This document shows positions 52,114-61,103 of a DNA stretch of 64,000 bases, in pieces (position 1 is the stretch's first letter; every line of letters begins with the position of its first letter). Source of the stretch: Crocinitomicaceae bacterium (GTDB taxonomy: Bacteria; Bacteroidota; Bacteroidia; Flavobacteriales_D; Crocinitomicaceae); NCBI GenBank assembly GCA_022447585.1, contig JAKVAR010000006.1, forward strand, positions 558,001-622,000. Reading direction: 5' to 3'. Under the pieces are notes generated by a model. That model saw nothing but the letters and a program-made list of their open reading frames with translations, was not told the origin of the DNA and did not search any database. Made by a program: the position numbers and the translations under genes.

Positions 52114-53910
52114 TTAATCATTCAATTTCAATACCGCTAAGAATGCCTCTTGAGGAATCTCAACACGCCCAACTTGACGCATACGCTTCTTTCCGGCTTT
52201 TTGCTTCTCAAGAAGTTTACGCTTACGAGATATATCTCCACCATAACATTTCGCGGTAACATCCTTACGTAAGGCCTTGATTGTTTCACGAGCAATTATT
52301 TTTGCACCAATTGCTGCTTGAACTGGAATCTCAAATTGTTGCCTTGGGATAAGTTCTTTCAACTTAATACAAATCCGTTTTCCTAGGTCGTAAGCATTGC
52401 TTCTGTGAACTAACGCAGATAGCGCATCTACACCTTCCGCGTTTAGCATTAAGTCCATTCTAATTAAGTCCGAAGGCTTATATCCAATCGGATGATAATC
52501 AAAAGAGGCATAACCTCTAGATACAGTTTTGAGTCTATCGTAGAAATCAAATACAATCTCACCCATTGGCATTTCAAAAGAAAGTTCAACACGATCTTGG
52601 GTTAAATATACTTGGTTCTTCAACTCACCACGTTTCTCAATACATAAAGTCATAATCTGACCAACATATTCTGATTTTGTGATAACTTGAGCTTTGATAT
52701 ATGGTTCTTCTATTCTATCCATTCCCGCAGGATCCGGAAGTTCAGAAGGGTTATTTACAATTTTCTCAACATCTGGAGTCTTTTTCATGTAGGCTTTGTA
52801 GGATACGTTCGGTACCGTCGTAATAACGGTCATGTTAAACTCACGTTCTAAACGTTCTTGAATAATCTCCATGTGCAACATTCCTAAGAATCCACAACGG
52901 AAACCGAAACCAAGAGCTGCTGATGATTCTGCTTCAAAAACTAAAGAAGAATCATTCAATTGAAGTTTTTCCATTGAATACCTTAATTCTTCATAGTCTT
53001 CTGTATCTACAGGGTAAATTCCAGCGAATACCATTGGTTTTACGTCCTCAAAACCTTGAATGATCTCCTGAGTAGGATTTTCTTCAGTGGTAATCGTATC
53101 TCCAACTTTAACTTCAGCGGCTTTCTTAATTCCTGAAATAATATATCCAACATCTCCGGCTTTTACCTCTTTTGTAGGTGATAAATCCATCTTTAAAACA
53201 CCTACTTCTTCGGCATTGTAAGATCTACCAGTATTTAAGAATTTAATCTTATCGCCTTTACGAATCACACCGTTGATTACACGGTAATAGGCAATAATTC
53301 CTCTAAAGGAATTAAATACAGAATCAAAAATCATGGCTTGCAATGGAGCGCTTTCATCTCCTTTTGGAGCTGGAATACGCTCAATAACAGCAGATAAAAT
53401 ATCTTCAACTCCTAAACCTGTTTTTCCCGATGCAGGAATTACCTCACTTGGATCACAACCAATTAAGTCAACAATTTGATCTGTAACCTCTTCCGGTTGT
53501 GCACCAGGTAAGTCCATTTTATTCAAAATTGGAATAATCTCTAGATCGTGTTCTAGGGCTAAGTATAAGTTAGAAATAGTTTGAGCCTCAATTCCTTGAG
53601 ATGCATCAACAATTAAAAGTGCACCTTCACAAGCCGCGATGGAACGAGAAACCTCATAAGAGAAATCAACGTGTCCCGGTGTGTCAATTAAGTTCAAAAC
53701 ATATTCTTCACCGTTTAACTTATAATTCATTTGAATCGCGTGACTCTTAATCGTGATACCACGTTCACGTTCAAGGTCCATATCATCAAGCGCCTGGTTC
53801 TGCATTTCTCGGTCAGAGATAGTTCCAGTAGTTTGTAATAAACGATCTGCGAGTGTACTTTTCCCGTGATCAATATGTGCAATGATGCAAAAATTTCGAA
53901 TGTTCTTCAT
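52114..53910 (-). CDS. lepA: Elongation factor 4 (LepA)
   Basis: 598 residues from the ATG at 53910, the normal start ([20 protein letters not shown]). An upstream in-frame ATG at 53946 falls inside the -7 promoter element and is rejected. GTPase motifs: AHIDHGKS (G1), [11 protein letters not shown] (G2), DTPGHVDFS (G3), LNKMD (G4). The C-terminal domain has [16 protein letters not shown] and [20 protein letters not shown], specific to LepA. It is a ribosome-bound factor that acts in elongation/initiation under stress. Confidence 0.97.
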   Translation of the reverse strand: MKNIRNFCIIAHIDHGKSTLADRLLQTTGTISDREMQNQALDDMDLERERGITIKSHAIQMNYKLNGEEYVLNLIDTPGHVDFSYEVSRSIAACEGALLIVDASQGIEAQTISNLYLALEHDLEIIPILNKMDLPGAQPEEVTDQIVDLIGCDPSEVIPASGKTGLGVEDILSAVIERIPAPKGDESAPLQAMIFDSVFNSFRGIIAYYRVINGVIRKGDKIKFLNTGRSYNAEEVGVLKMDLSPTKEVKAGDVGYIISGIKKAAEVKVGDTITTEENPTQEIIQGFEDVKPMVFAGIYPVDTEDYEELRYSMEKLQLNDSSLVFEAESSAALGFGFRCGFLGMLHMEIIQERLEREFNMTVITTVPNVSYKAYMKKTPDVEKIVNNPSELPDPAGMDRIEEPYIKAQVITKSEYVGQIMTLCIEKRGELKNQVYLTQDRVELSFEMPMGEIVFDFYDRLKTVSRGYASFDYHPIGYKPSDLIRMDLMLNAEGVDALSALVHRSNAYDLGKRICIKLKELIPRQQFEIPVQAAIGAKIIARETIKALRKDVTAKCYGGDISRKRKLLEKQKAGKKRMRQVGRVEIPQEAFLAVLKLND

Positions 53911-54274
53911 ACCTATGTGCTTCCGTCTAATTGACGTAGCATACAAAAATACACCAAATTAATGAATTGCAGGAGTGCAGTGCTATAAAACATTGAACGG
54001 GAAAGACTGGCATCCTTCCCGTTCAAAACCTAAACTACTACTACTTATGAAAACTAACTTCTACTTAGTTGATTATGTACATCCAAATTGTATGCCAACT
54101 TTTTTGTAGTTGCTCAACCAGTGTCGTTATATGTAATACGTTTGAAACTCTAAAATATTACACCCGCCCTCGTTTTTTAACATATTTTTTCAATTGAATA
54201 CCAGAGGTATAAGGAGAAATAATGCTGTGCAAGCATTGTAAAGTGTTGATTGTTAGATTGAAAGGTGAATGTTA
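53911..54274. other. Non-coding stretch upstream of lepA
   Basis: It holds the lepA promoter and, at 53993-54026, a hairpin of 11 bp (TTGAACGGGAA/TTCCCGTTCAA, 12-base loop) that may end the transcript of the sigma/anti-sigma operon coming from the right. A 20-codon open frame on the plus strand (54047-54109) has no known relative. The rest, to 54274, is AT-rich with nothing clear. Confidence 0.5.
53944..53951 (-). promoter_or_regulatory. Promoter -7 element TATTTTTG for lepA
   Basis: TATTTTTG on the minus strand fits TAnnTTTG, 33 bases before the ATG at 53910. Confidence 0.5.
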
Positions 54275-56596
54275 TTAATTCATGTAATTCTGAATACAAT
54301 TTGAGATAGATTCACCAACTTTTTTTCTAAACTGCCACATTTTTTGACGATTCTTTTGCTCAATGAAGTCTATACGTTCTTTCAATAGCCATTTTAGTTC
54401 CTGTTTAATGCGCATCGGTTTTTTAATTCGCTTCTTATTGAGCTGATCTATGGAGGCTTCCAATTGTATTTCAGTAACTGATTCCATATCTATTTCTCCG
54501 AGCTCACCGCTTTTAAATGTTTGTTTTTGGAAGTATTCATATCCTTCTTCCGTTATTCCAACCACACCAATATCATAAATGATATCATCGTTCAACGGAT
54601 AATCAAACTTACCGTTAACGCCATCAATTCTTTGATAGCTGTTCAACTGATGCGGAAAAACATAGGCATATAGCTTGATATATTTGTTGCTTTCGGGAAC
54701 TTCAAATGTGAAATCGTTATAAGTGATTGTCGCTGTTTTTCCTGAGAAAGGATCTGTAATCGCTTTTGTTTCTCGTGCAATTGTGGCATCCATCACATAT
54801 TTATCGATGTTTACAATGGTACCTCCACCATGCTTCAATGTGAAACCAACAGAAGGGCCTATTTGTTTTTTAACATTTTCCATATTGAAATTGTACTCTT
54901 CAATCAATGCCGTTGCGTTTCGATTAGTAGTCCGTGTTATTTCGTCTTGATGTTCTTTTGCAATCTCTTTGTCCCAATTCTCTTGACGCTTACGTTCCTT
55001 ATTCTGAATTCTTTCATTTCGCTTCTTTAGTTTCTTCACGCTTTGGTCGTAAAAGCTTTGAAGACGTTTTAAATGGGCGTTATTGAGTTCAATTTTTCCT
55101 AGATTCTCCGCTGCAAAAGATTCAAACTGAGAATAACCCATAGCAAGTACTTCCTTATCAATGTCAGAAATATTTTTGTCCAATGAACAAGTGTATTTCT
55201 CTAAAACTTCATCATTACAAGTGCCATGTATAGCTCGCATTCGTTGTTCAAAAGCACGAGTTGCCAAATTGGTGTTGTTGAATTCTCGTTTCCAAATGGC
55301 TAAAACTTTGGAAGGGGAGATGTAGTCAATAGTTGTAGCTTGTTCTGTTGCTGCAGAAGCCAAATCACCTTGGCCGTCTATCCAATTAAAGATTGAGTTA
55401 ATTTGTTCTTTTGAAAGATCCGGGAAGGTATTCATGGCAGTATGTGACCAATTTGCAACCTGCCTTGCATAATCACTTGATTTTGCCGCATCATTCCAAT
55501 TTTGAACCCATTGATATATTAACTCAGGATTAGCTCCATCGTTAGTCCATTTCCTTCTGACATCAAATAATTTTGGTCCTGTACCTTGATAATGAATTTG
55601 ATGACAAGTAGCACATTTTGCGTTAAATAATTGTTGTCCATTTGCCAGATTAGATTCTTCCTGAATGTGCCAATTTGGCTCTATTACTTCAATTGAAATA
55701 GAATCTTCCACATAAGCTTTCGTTCTCAATTCAAAGCTCAAATACAAGCTATCTCTAGAAACTTTATTGTCTTCCCATTTGATTTGATCTAAGTGCGGCT
55801 CGTATTCTTCTGGATAGAAATCAAGTTCTGACATGTCCACTGGAACTGGGATTTTAGCCAACGGTTTTGGGTTTTGCCAATCAATGTTTCCATTTTCATC
55901 TTTTACGCCGTCGAATAATTGCATTCCAGTTTTATACTCGTCAACTGGAACTTGAATATAAACGCCCACATCTGGATTCAATTCTAATTCTTCTCCTTCA
56001 GGTGTAAAGCCAGTTACACCAAACATGCCTTGTGTTTCGAGTAAGCGATCTCCAGACATTGTACTTAATCCTGATTTTACAATTGATGAAGCTTTTAGTG
56101 CTTCTTGAAATTGAATTACTGACGCACCGGAGTATGGTTTTCCATTCAATAAAAACGCTTTTTTAGGAACTGAAATGAGAACTCCTTCTTTGGACATTTT
56201 TAGACCACCTTCTTGATCAATATTGAAGTATTGAATAGCCAAGTTCTCTATTTGCGCTTTGGGATTGAGTAATTCACTTAACTCTGTGGTAATCGATTCT
56301 TCGGTATTTGATAGTGTAGTGGTCAGAACATATCCTATACTCACGATTGCAAGTATTGAGCTTAAGGAAATCATTCCCCATTTTAAAAGTTTAATTCTAT
56401 GATATTGTTTAGAGGCTTTTTTTACTTCGCTTCGCTGACCAGCGCGTTTGATTCCTTCAAGAATTGATTTTTGAAGTTCTACTTCTTGCTGAAGCTCTCT
56501 GTTTGATTCAACTTTTTTCTCAAAAGCAATTTTGTCCTCCTGTGATAATTCGTTTGAAAGATATTGATCTATGATTTTTGTGATATTTGGATGCAT
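54275..56596 (-). CDS. Anti-sigma-like membrane protein with c-type cytochrome domain
   Basis: 773 residues. Residues 1-60 (MHPNITKIIDQYLSNELSQE, ESNRELQQEVELQKSILEGI) resemble the zinc-less anti-sigma N-terminus of Bacteroidota. One membrane segment lies at ~71-93. Outside the membrane, residues ~110-310 are a beta-rich region. A c-type cytochrome domain covers ~316-408, with CATCH at 328-332 and Met388 as likely sixth ligand (HTAMNTFPDLSKEQINSIFNW). A long charged coiled-coil region (~500-560) and a beta-rich end follow. It lies 15 bases after an ECF sigma gene. A heme-based sensor that controls the sigma factor is the obvious inference. No protease or other oxidase gene is adjacent. Confidence 0.82.
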   Translation of the reverse strand: MHPNITKIIDQYLSNELSQEDKIAFEKKVESNRELQQEVELQKSILEGIKRAGQRSEVKKASKQYHRIKLLKWGMISLSSILAIVSIGYVLTTTLSNTEESITTELSELLNPKAQIENLAIQYFNIDQEGGLKMSKEGVLISVPKKAFLLNGKPYSGASVIQFQEALKASSIVKSGLSTMSGDRLLETQGMFGVTGFTPEGEELELNPDVGVYIQVPVDEYKTGMQLFDGVKDENGNIDWQNPKPLAKIPVPVDMSELDFYPEEYEPHLDQIKWEDNKVSRDSLYLSFELRTKAYVEDSISIEVIEPNWHIQEESNLANGQQLFNAKCATCHQIHYQGTGPKLFDVRRKWTNDGANPELIYQWVQNWNDAAKSSDYARQVANWSHTAMNTFPDLSKEQINSIFNWIDGQGDLASAATEQATTIDYISPSKVLAIWKREFNNTNLATRAFEQRMRAIHGTCNDEVLEKYTCSLDKNISDIDKEVLAMGYSQFESFAAENLGKIELNNAHLKRLQSFYDQSVKKLKKRNERIQNKERKRQENWDKEIAKEHQDEITRTTNRNATALIEEYNFNMENVKKQIGPSVGFTLKHGGGTIVNIDKYVMDATIARETKAITDPFSGKTATITYNDFTFEVPESNKYIKLYAYVFPHQLNSYQRIDGVNGKFDYPLNDDIIYDIGVVGITEEGYEYFQKQTFKSGELGEIDMESVTEIQLEASIDQLNKKRIKKPMRIKQELKWLLKERIDFIEQKNRQKMWQFRKKVGESISNCIQNYMN

Positions 56597-56611
56597 GATG
56601 ATTGATTTAAG

Positions 56612-57133
56612 TTAAACTTTTTGTGAACGAATGATGTCTTTCACTTTGTTAATGCAGCGGTACTTTTGAACTTTAGCAACCTTGTCATTTCTTAGGTCAA
56701 GTTTTTGAGCGATTTCACGCATAGACTTACCGAGGTTGTAGAACATATTCAGCAATTGCTGACATTGTTGTCCAATTTTACTGATTGCTTGTTCAATTCG
56801 CTGTAGTTTCATTTCTTTTTGAAACCAATCATCATCTTCAATAATTATATCATCTTCATAATCTACTTTTCTATTTTTTGAGTTTTTTCTCGATTGATTA
56901 TACCAAATGAGTCTACATACTCCTTTAATGTAATGGTATGGCTCAACGGTTAATTCGAATTCTGGGATTGATAGTTTTCTGGAATACACCAAAAGTGCTT
57001 CTTGAAAAATGTCCTCGGCATCTGACTTATTACATCCAATAGAGATGAGGTATTTTCTGAATTCTGGCCATTTTTTATAGGCATCCTTCAATGAAATTTC
57101 GATCTCTTTGGGCTCGGATTTTAATTTGCTCAT
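56612..57133 (-). CDS. ECF-type RNA polymerase sigma factor
   Basis: 173 residues. Sigma region 2 is seen as LISIGCNKSDAEDIFQEALL and YHYIKGVCRLIWYNQSRKN. Region 4 is seen as IEQAISKIGQQCQQLLNMFY and LGKSMREIAQKLDLRNDKVA, a helix-turn-helix. It directs RNA polymerase to a small set of promoters and is probably held in check by the following membrane protein. A 13-base dyad (TCGAGT-T-ACTCGA, 57155-57167) lies 21 bases upstream of the start and could be an operator. Targets are unknown. Confidence 0.92.
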   Translation of the reverse strand: MSKLKSEPKEIEISLKDAYKKWPEFRKYLISIGCNKSDAEDIFQEALLVYSRKLSIPEFELTVEPYHYIKGVCRLIWYNQSRKNSKNRKVDYEDDIIIEDDDWFQKEMKLQRIEQAISKIGQQCQQLLNMFYNLGKSMREIAQKLDLRNDKVAKVQKYRCINKVKDIIRSQKV

Positions 57134-57154
57134 CGTAGTTCTTTATTACAGATG

Positions 57155-57167
57155 TCGAGTTACTCGA
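57155..57167. promoter_or_regulatory. Dyad TCGAGT-T-ACTCGA upstream of the sigma operon
   Basis: A perfect 6-bp dyad, touching a TACCTTTC sequence (57166-57173, minus strand, one mismatch to TAnnTTTG). It may be an operator for autoregulation; a chance palindrome is possible. Confidence 0.35.
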
Positions 57168-57200
57168 AAGGTAAACAAGAATTCCCGATTATTTTTCAAT

Positions 57201-58970
57201 CTAAACAATCTCCATCTTGCGCAATAAGAAAGAAGCATTCATATTTTGGCAAATACCATCTTTGAATTTATAGTCAAAGAATAATTCATCATCTATAATC
57301 TGTGCATCGAAGTAATGGTTTTTGATCTCAGAAAGTTTCTTCGATAACTCACATAAACTTAAATCGTGCGTTGCAATTAAACCAGTTGAATTACTTGAAA
57401 CGAGTTTTTCAACAAACTTTTGAGATCCTTCGGCCTTATCTTTACTGTTCGTGCCTTTCAATATTTCATCTAGAATAATGAAGTATTCATCATTTTTCAT
57501 TTCATCAACAATGAATTTTAATCGTTTTAATTCCGAGAAAAAGTACGATTCATCATTTTGAAGTGAATCCGAGGTTCTCATACTAGAAATTAACTTTGTT
57601 GGTTTGTATGAATACGATTTAGCCCAAATGGGTAAGCCACAATTTGCCATAACCAGGTTTAGAGCAACTGTGCGCAGGAAGGTTGATTTTCCGGCCATAT
57701 TTGCACCAGTGATGATGAAGAAATCTTCTGTGTTAATTGAAACGCTATTCGGTACAAGTTTATCTTTCCTTAAAAGCGGGTGTCCTAGTTCTTCTGCCTT
57801 TAGCGTATTTCTATTATCAGTTGTAATTTCTGGGTAGATGTACTCAGGATTGTTAAAAGCTAAATTAGACATAGAGTTTTGCGCATCAAAGAATTCAATA
57901 ACATCAAACCATTCTTGAACATGTGCTTTGTTTTCATCAATCCAAGCTTCAATTTTATTGCCAAAGATGATGTCCCACAAGAAAAAGCCGTTAATGATTG
58001 GAGTAAGGAATATGTTATTACGATTCCCGAGGTAGTTTATAGAGGTTGAAAGATTTTTTAGTTTTTGTGAAGCATGAAAGTTTTTGGAGTATATCTTGGA
58101 ACTGCGCGCCTTTAAAATTTCCGAATCAAAGCGTTCATTTTCTATGGCTAGAAGAAGTTTACTGTATTGGTTTAGAGTGTTTTGAGCTTGCGTGGATTTA
58201 TTGTAAAGATCGGTTGTCTTTTTAACGAAGCGACCAACGATAGTCATACCAATTAACAACCAAAGTAATAGATACGCTCCTGGAATTAGGTTGAAAATAT
58301 ATGCACCTATTAGTCCAATTGAACAAATTGAAAACGGGATGGGAAGGTACCTTGAAAATTTTGGGAAGTAGGGGCTATATGATGCGAACCAATTGAGTAT
58401 GGGTTGAGAGTCATTTCCTCCTTCTACAATCGCTGCAGTCGCCTTGAAGTGTTGTCTAAATTTAACTTTATTGGATAGCTCTTGATTGGCGATCTGTTTA
58501 ATTCTGATATTATCAATGCTGTTTTCATTTAACCAACTTGCGAGTAATTCCTCTCCCTTTTTTGTTTCGGTTCTGTTTATTAATTGAAATAATGAACCTT
58601 GACCGAATAGGTCAATATCCTGATTGTAATGGTGATCTTCGAAAATATACTTGGAGCCATCAGGAATGTCTGAAAAATCGCCTTTTAAGACTTTTAATTC
58701 TATTTCATTGATTGTTCTGAGTTGATTTAAATATGCAATGTTAGATTTAAGATCTGTATATTTTGAAACTAGGAGCAAAAATGTTCCCATGCCTACAATA
58801 ATGGTTCCTGCAGCTAGTGCCGTTTTTCCAATAAAAAAATAGACCATTCCCCAAGTTGTTAAAAAGACAGACAGTCTTAACATAGATATTAATAATGCCT
58901 TGCGCTTTAACGAATCTAGTTCACGAGAAACTTCAGTAATTTTTTCTTGATAGTATTCGTTAGGGTTCAT
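57201..58970 (-). CDS. Membrane-anchored MutS-family ATPase
   Basis: 589 residues. Two hydrophobic pairs (about 27-72 and 213-253) are predicted to cross the membrane. A MutS core follows (residues ~330-460). The ATPase has FIITGANMAGKSTFLRTVAL (Walker A), SYFFSELKRLKFIVDEM (MutS signature) and YFIILDEILKGTN (Walker B). GLIATHDLSLCEL follows. There is no mismatch-recognition (Phe-x-Glu) domain and no Smr nuclease domain, so it is not MutS or MutS2 proper. The function is unknown; a membrane-linked DNA or RNA role is guesswork. The gene lies between the small secreted protein and the sigma gene on the same strand. Confidence 0.87.
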   Translation of the reverse strand: MNPNEYYQEKITEVSRELDSLKRKALLISMLRLSVFLTTWGMVYFFIGKTALAAGTIIVGMGTFLLLVSKYTDLKSNIAYLNQLRTINEIELKVLKGDFSDIPDGSKYIFEDHHYNQDIDLFGQGSLFQLINRTETKKGEELLASWLNENSIDNIRIKQIANQELSNKVKFRQHFKATAAIVEGGNDSQPILNWFASYSPYFPKFSRYLPIPFSICSIGLIGAYIFNLIPGAYLLLWLLIGMTIVGRFVKKTTDLYNKSTQAQNTLNQYSKLLLAIENERFDSEILKARSSKIYSKNFHASQKLKNLSTSINYLGNRNNIFLTPIINGFFLWDIIFGNKIEAWIDENKAHVQEWFDVIEFFDAQNSMSNLAFNNPEYIYPEITTDNRNTLKAEELGHPLLRKDKLVPNSVSINTEDFFIITGANMAGKSTFLRTVALNLVMANCGLPIWAKSYSYKPTKLISSMRTSDSLQNDESYFFSELKRLKFIVDEMKNDEYFIILDEILKGTNSKDKAEGSQKFVEKLVSSNSTGLIATHDLSLCELSKKLSEIKNHYFDAQIIDDELFFDYKFKDGICQNMNASFLLRKMEIV

Positions 58971-59004
58971 GAGATTGGTAAAAGCCGTTATAATTTTTTT
59001 AAAC

Positions 59005-59295
59005 TTACTCGATAGTGAAACACCCGTCTTTGATTATAACTTTGTCTCCATCTTGAACGGTTATCCATCCGCATTCAGTTTTTATTTCAATTTTGTCTCC
59101 ATCTAATGAAACATTCGCAGTTCCAGTAGTACTACTCCTAAATTCAATAGTTCTAGATTCACCATTTATTTTAACCTCTAGTTTGTAGGTTTTGGAATCT
59201 TTGTTACAATAGCGCACGGAGAGTACGGTTGCAGCGCTTAGGGTTTGAGTTATCATTACAAATAACATCAAAATCACCAATGATTTAGTTTTCAT
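59005..59295 (-). CDS. Small secreted hypothetical protein
   Basis: 96 residues. A signal peptide (MKTKSLVILMLFVMITQTLS) is followed by an 76-residue beta-rich domain with three Cys (in VRYCNKDS, KTECGWI and KDGCFTIE). No known family is recognised. It lies 34 bases upstream of the MutS-like gene on the same strand. Confidence 0.7.
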   Translation of the reverse strand: MKTKSLVILMLFVMITQTLSAATVLSVRYCNKDSKTYKLEVKINGESRTIEFRSSTTGTANVSLDGDKIEIKTECGWITVQDGDKVIIKDGCFTIE

Positions 59296-59522
59296 AGTTC
59301 TAGTTTAAGGATGGAATAATATTTTATACTTCTATTCCATACAGCAATATATCAAGAATTACCAAGGTATGAATGGAGAGCTACCTTTGCTAATTTTAAA
59401 TTTAATATAAAATTACGCTTTATTTTGGGATCTGTGTTAAATCAATGTTCGTGACTTTTCCTTTTTATGGAGATTTAGATACTTTTATACCAACCGAATT
59501 TCGAATACAAAATTAAGTTAAG

Positions 59523-59729
59523 ATGAAAAAAGGATTTCTATTGATTGCTGGAGTAGCTTTGTTTGCTGCTACCTCATGCAGAAAAAACTGGACATGTACT
59601 TGCGTGGATTCCGATGATGGCTATACTCAATCTATTCCAATTTTATTACAGAAAAAGAAAGATGCTGAGAATATTTGTAATTCATATGAATATGTAGGCT
59701 CTACATACACAACAACTTGTAATCTTTAG
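59523..59729 (+). CDS. Small lipoprotein
   Basis: 68 residues. Lipoprotein signal MKKGFLLIAGVALFAATSC (Cys19) followed by a short Cys-containing domain (NWTCTCVDSDDGYTQSIP, ICNSYEYV, TTTCNL). It resembles other short lipoproteins of Flavobacteriales that start RKNWTCTC, with no known role. Single gene, ends at a bidirectional terminator. Confidence 0.75.
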   Translation: MKKGFLLIAGVALFAATSCRKNWTCTCVDSDDGYTQSIPILLQKKKDAENICNSYEYVGSTYTTTCNL

Positions 59730-59743
59730 CTCTATTAGGCAGT

Positions 59744-59778
59744 AAAAAAGGGGAAGTGACTTTCACTTCCCCTTTTTT
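59744..59778. terminator. Bidirectional terminator between the small lipoprotein gene and sucB
   Basis: AAAAAAGGGGAAGTGA-CTT-TCACTTCCCCTTTTTT, a 16-bp perfect stem with T runs on both strands; it serves the plus-strand lipoprotein gene and the minus-strand sucAB operon. Confidence 0.95.
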
Positions 59779-59794
59779 AGTCTTTCTATCTTTG

Positions 59795-61057
59795 TTATAG
59801 CCCAAGAAGAACTTCCACTGGATCTTTCGCTCCAAAGATCATTCTTTCTGGATTTTCTAACATCTCTTTTACTTTCACCAAGAAACTTACAGATTCTTTA
59901 CCATCAATGATTCTATGATCATAAGAAAGGGCAACATACATTATTGGACGAATCTCAACTTTACCATCAATAGCTACGGGGCGTTGAACAATGTTGTGCA
60001 TACCTAAAATAGCAGATTGAGGAGGATTAATGATAGGAGTAGATAACATAGATCCAAAAACACCCCCATTGGTAATAGTAAATGTACCTCCAGTCATTTC
60101 ATCTGGAGTAATTTTACCGTCTCTTGCTTTGATTGCTAAACGCTTAATCTCTCTTTCAATTTCTGCCAATGACATTTGTTCTGCATTTCTTACCACTGGA
60201 ACCATTAGTCCTTTTGGAGAAGAAACAGCAATCCCAATATCCGCATAGTCATGAAGAATCATTTCTTTGCCATCGATTTGCGCATTTACGGCAGGAAACA
60301 AATTTAAAGCTTCTGTACATGCTTTTGTAAAGAAAGACATGAATCCTAAGTTTACTTCGTGATGCTCAGCAAATGCTTTTTTGTACTTAGCACGTAAATC
60401 CATGATTGGTTTCATATCAACTTCGTTGAATGTAGTTAGCATTGCCGTGTCGTTCTTCACAGAAACTAGACGCTCAGCAATTTTACGACGCATTAAAGAC
60501 ATCTTTTCACGACCTTGATCTCTTGTTCCACCCCAACCCTGTGTTGCAGCAGGTGAGAAACCAGCGGCCATAGCAGCAACTACATCTTGTTTGGTAATTC
60601 GACCATCTTTACCAGTACCGTTGATTTGACCAGAATGAATGCCATTCTCAGCCATTATCTTAGCAGCAGCAACGGAAGGAGTTCCTGTAGCGTATGATTT
60701 CTTCTCGTTAACTGGGTTAGGACTAGGAGCATCAGATTTAGCTTCTTCCTTTACTGGAGCAGCAACAACTTCTGGAGCAGCAACTTCAGCAGCTGATTCA
60801 AAACCTTCAGGTTTCTCAGCGCTCGTATCGATTAAACAAACAACTGCACCAACAGCAACGGTGTCGCCATCCTCAGCTTTTAAAGTAATTACACCACTTT
60901 CTTCAGCAGGTAATTCCAAAGTTGCTTTATCTGAATCAACTTCAGCAATTGCTTGATCCTTTTCAACGTAATCTCCGTCAGATACCAACCATTGCGCGAT
61001 TTCCACTTCAGATATCGACTCTCCCGGACTTGGTACTTTCATTTCTAATACTGACAT
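59795..61057 (-). CDS. sucB: Dihydrolipoyllysine-residue succinyltransferase (2-oxoglutarate dehydrogenase E2)
   Basis: 420 residues. Order: a lipoyl domain ([17 protein letters not shown], Lys43 lipoylated), an Ala/Pro linker, an E3/E1-binding domain ([18 protein letters not shown]), and a catalytic domain with [40 protein letters not shown] and [15 protein letters not shown]. It carries the succinyl group to CoA in the TCA cycle. It follows sucA after 46 bases on the same strand, so both come from one operon. Confidence 0.96.
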   Translation of the reverse strand: MSVLEMKVPSPGESISEVEIAQWLVSDGDYVEKDQAIAEVDSDKATLELPAEESGVITLKAEDGDTVAVGAVVCLIDTSAEKPEGFESAAEVAAPEVVAAPVKEEAKSDAPSPNPVNEKKSYATGTPSVAAAKIMAENGIHSGQINGTGKDGRITKQDVVAAMAAGFSPAATQGWGGTRDQGREKMSLMRRKIAERLVSVKNDTAMLTTFNEVDMKPIMDLRAKYKKAFAEHHEVNLGFMSFFTKACTEALNLFPAVNAQIDGKEMILHDYADIGIAVSSPKGLMVPVVRNAEQMSLAEIEREIKRLAIKARDGKITPDEMTGGTFTITNGGVFGSMLSTPIINPPQSAILGMHNIVQRPVAIDGKVEIRPIMYVALSYDHRIIDGKESVSFLVKVKEMLENPERMIFGAKDPVEVLLGL

Positions 61058-61103
61058 ATCTTTTTCTTTAAATCCTTATTTAAACGGCTAAGCCGATTTT
61101 AGT

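Noticed and set aside
51867..52121. 84-codon open frame on the minus strand
   Set aside because: It spans two strong hairpins and the lepA terminator and overlaps the lepA stop; the composition is that of AT-rich non-coding DNA.
54047..54109. 20-codon open frame starting ATGAAAACTAAC upstream of lepA
   Set aside because: It is on the opposite strand from both neighbours, with no promoter, no relatives known and no downstream gene to regulate.
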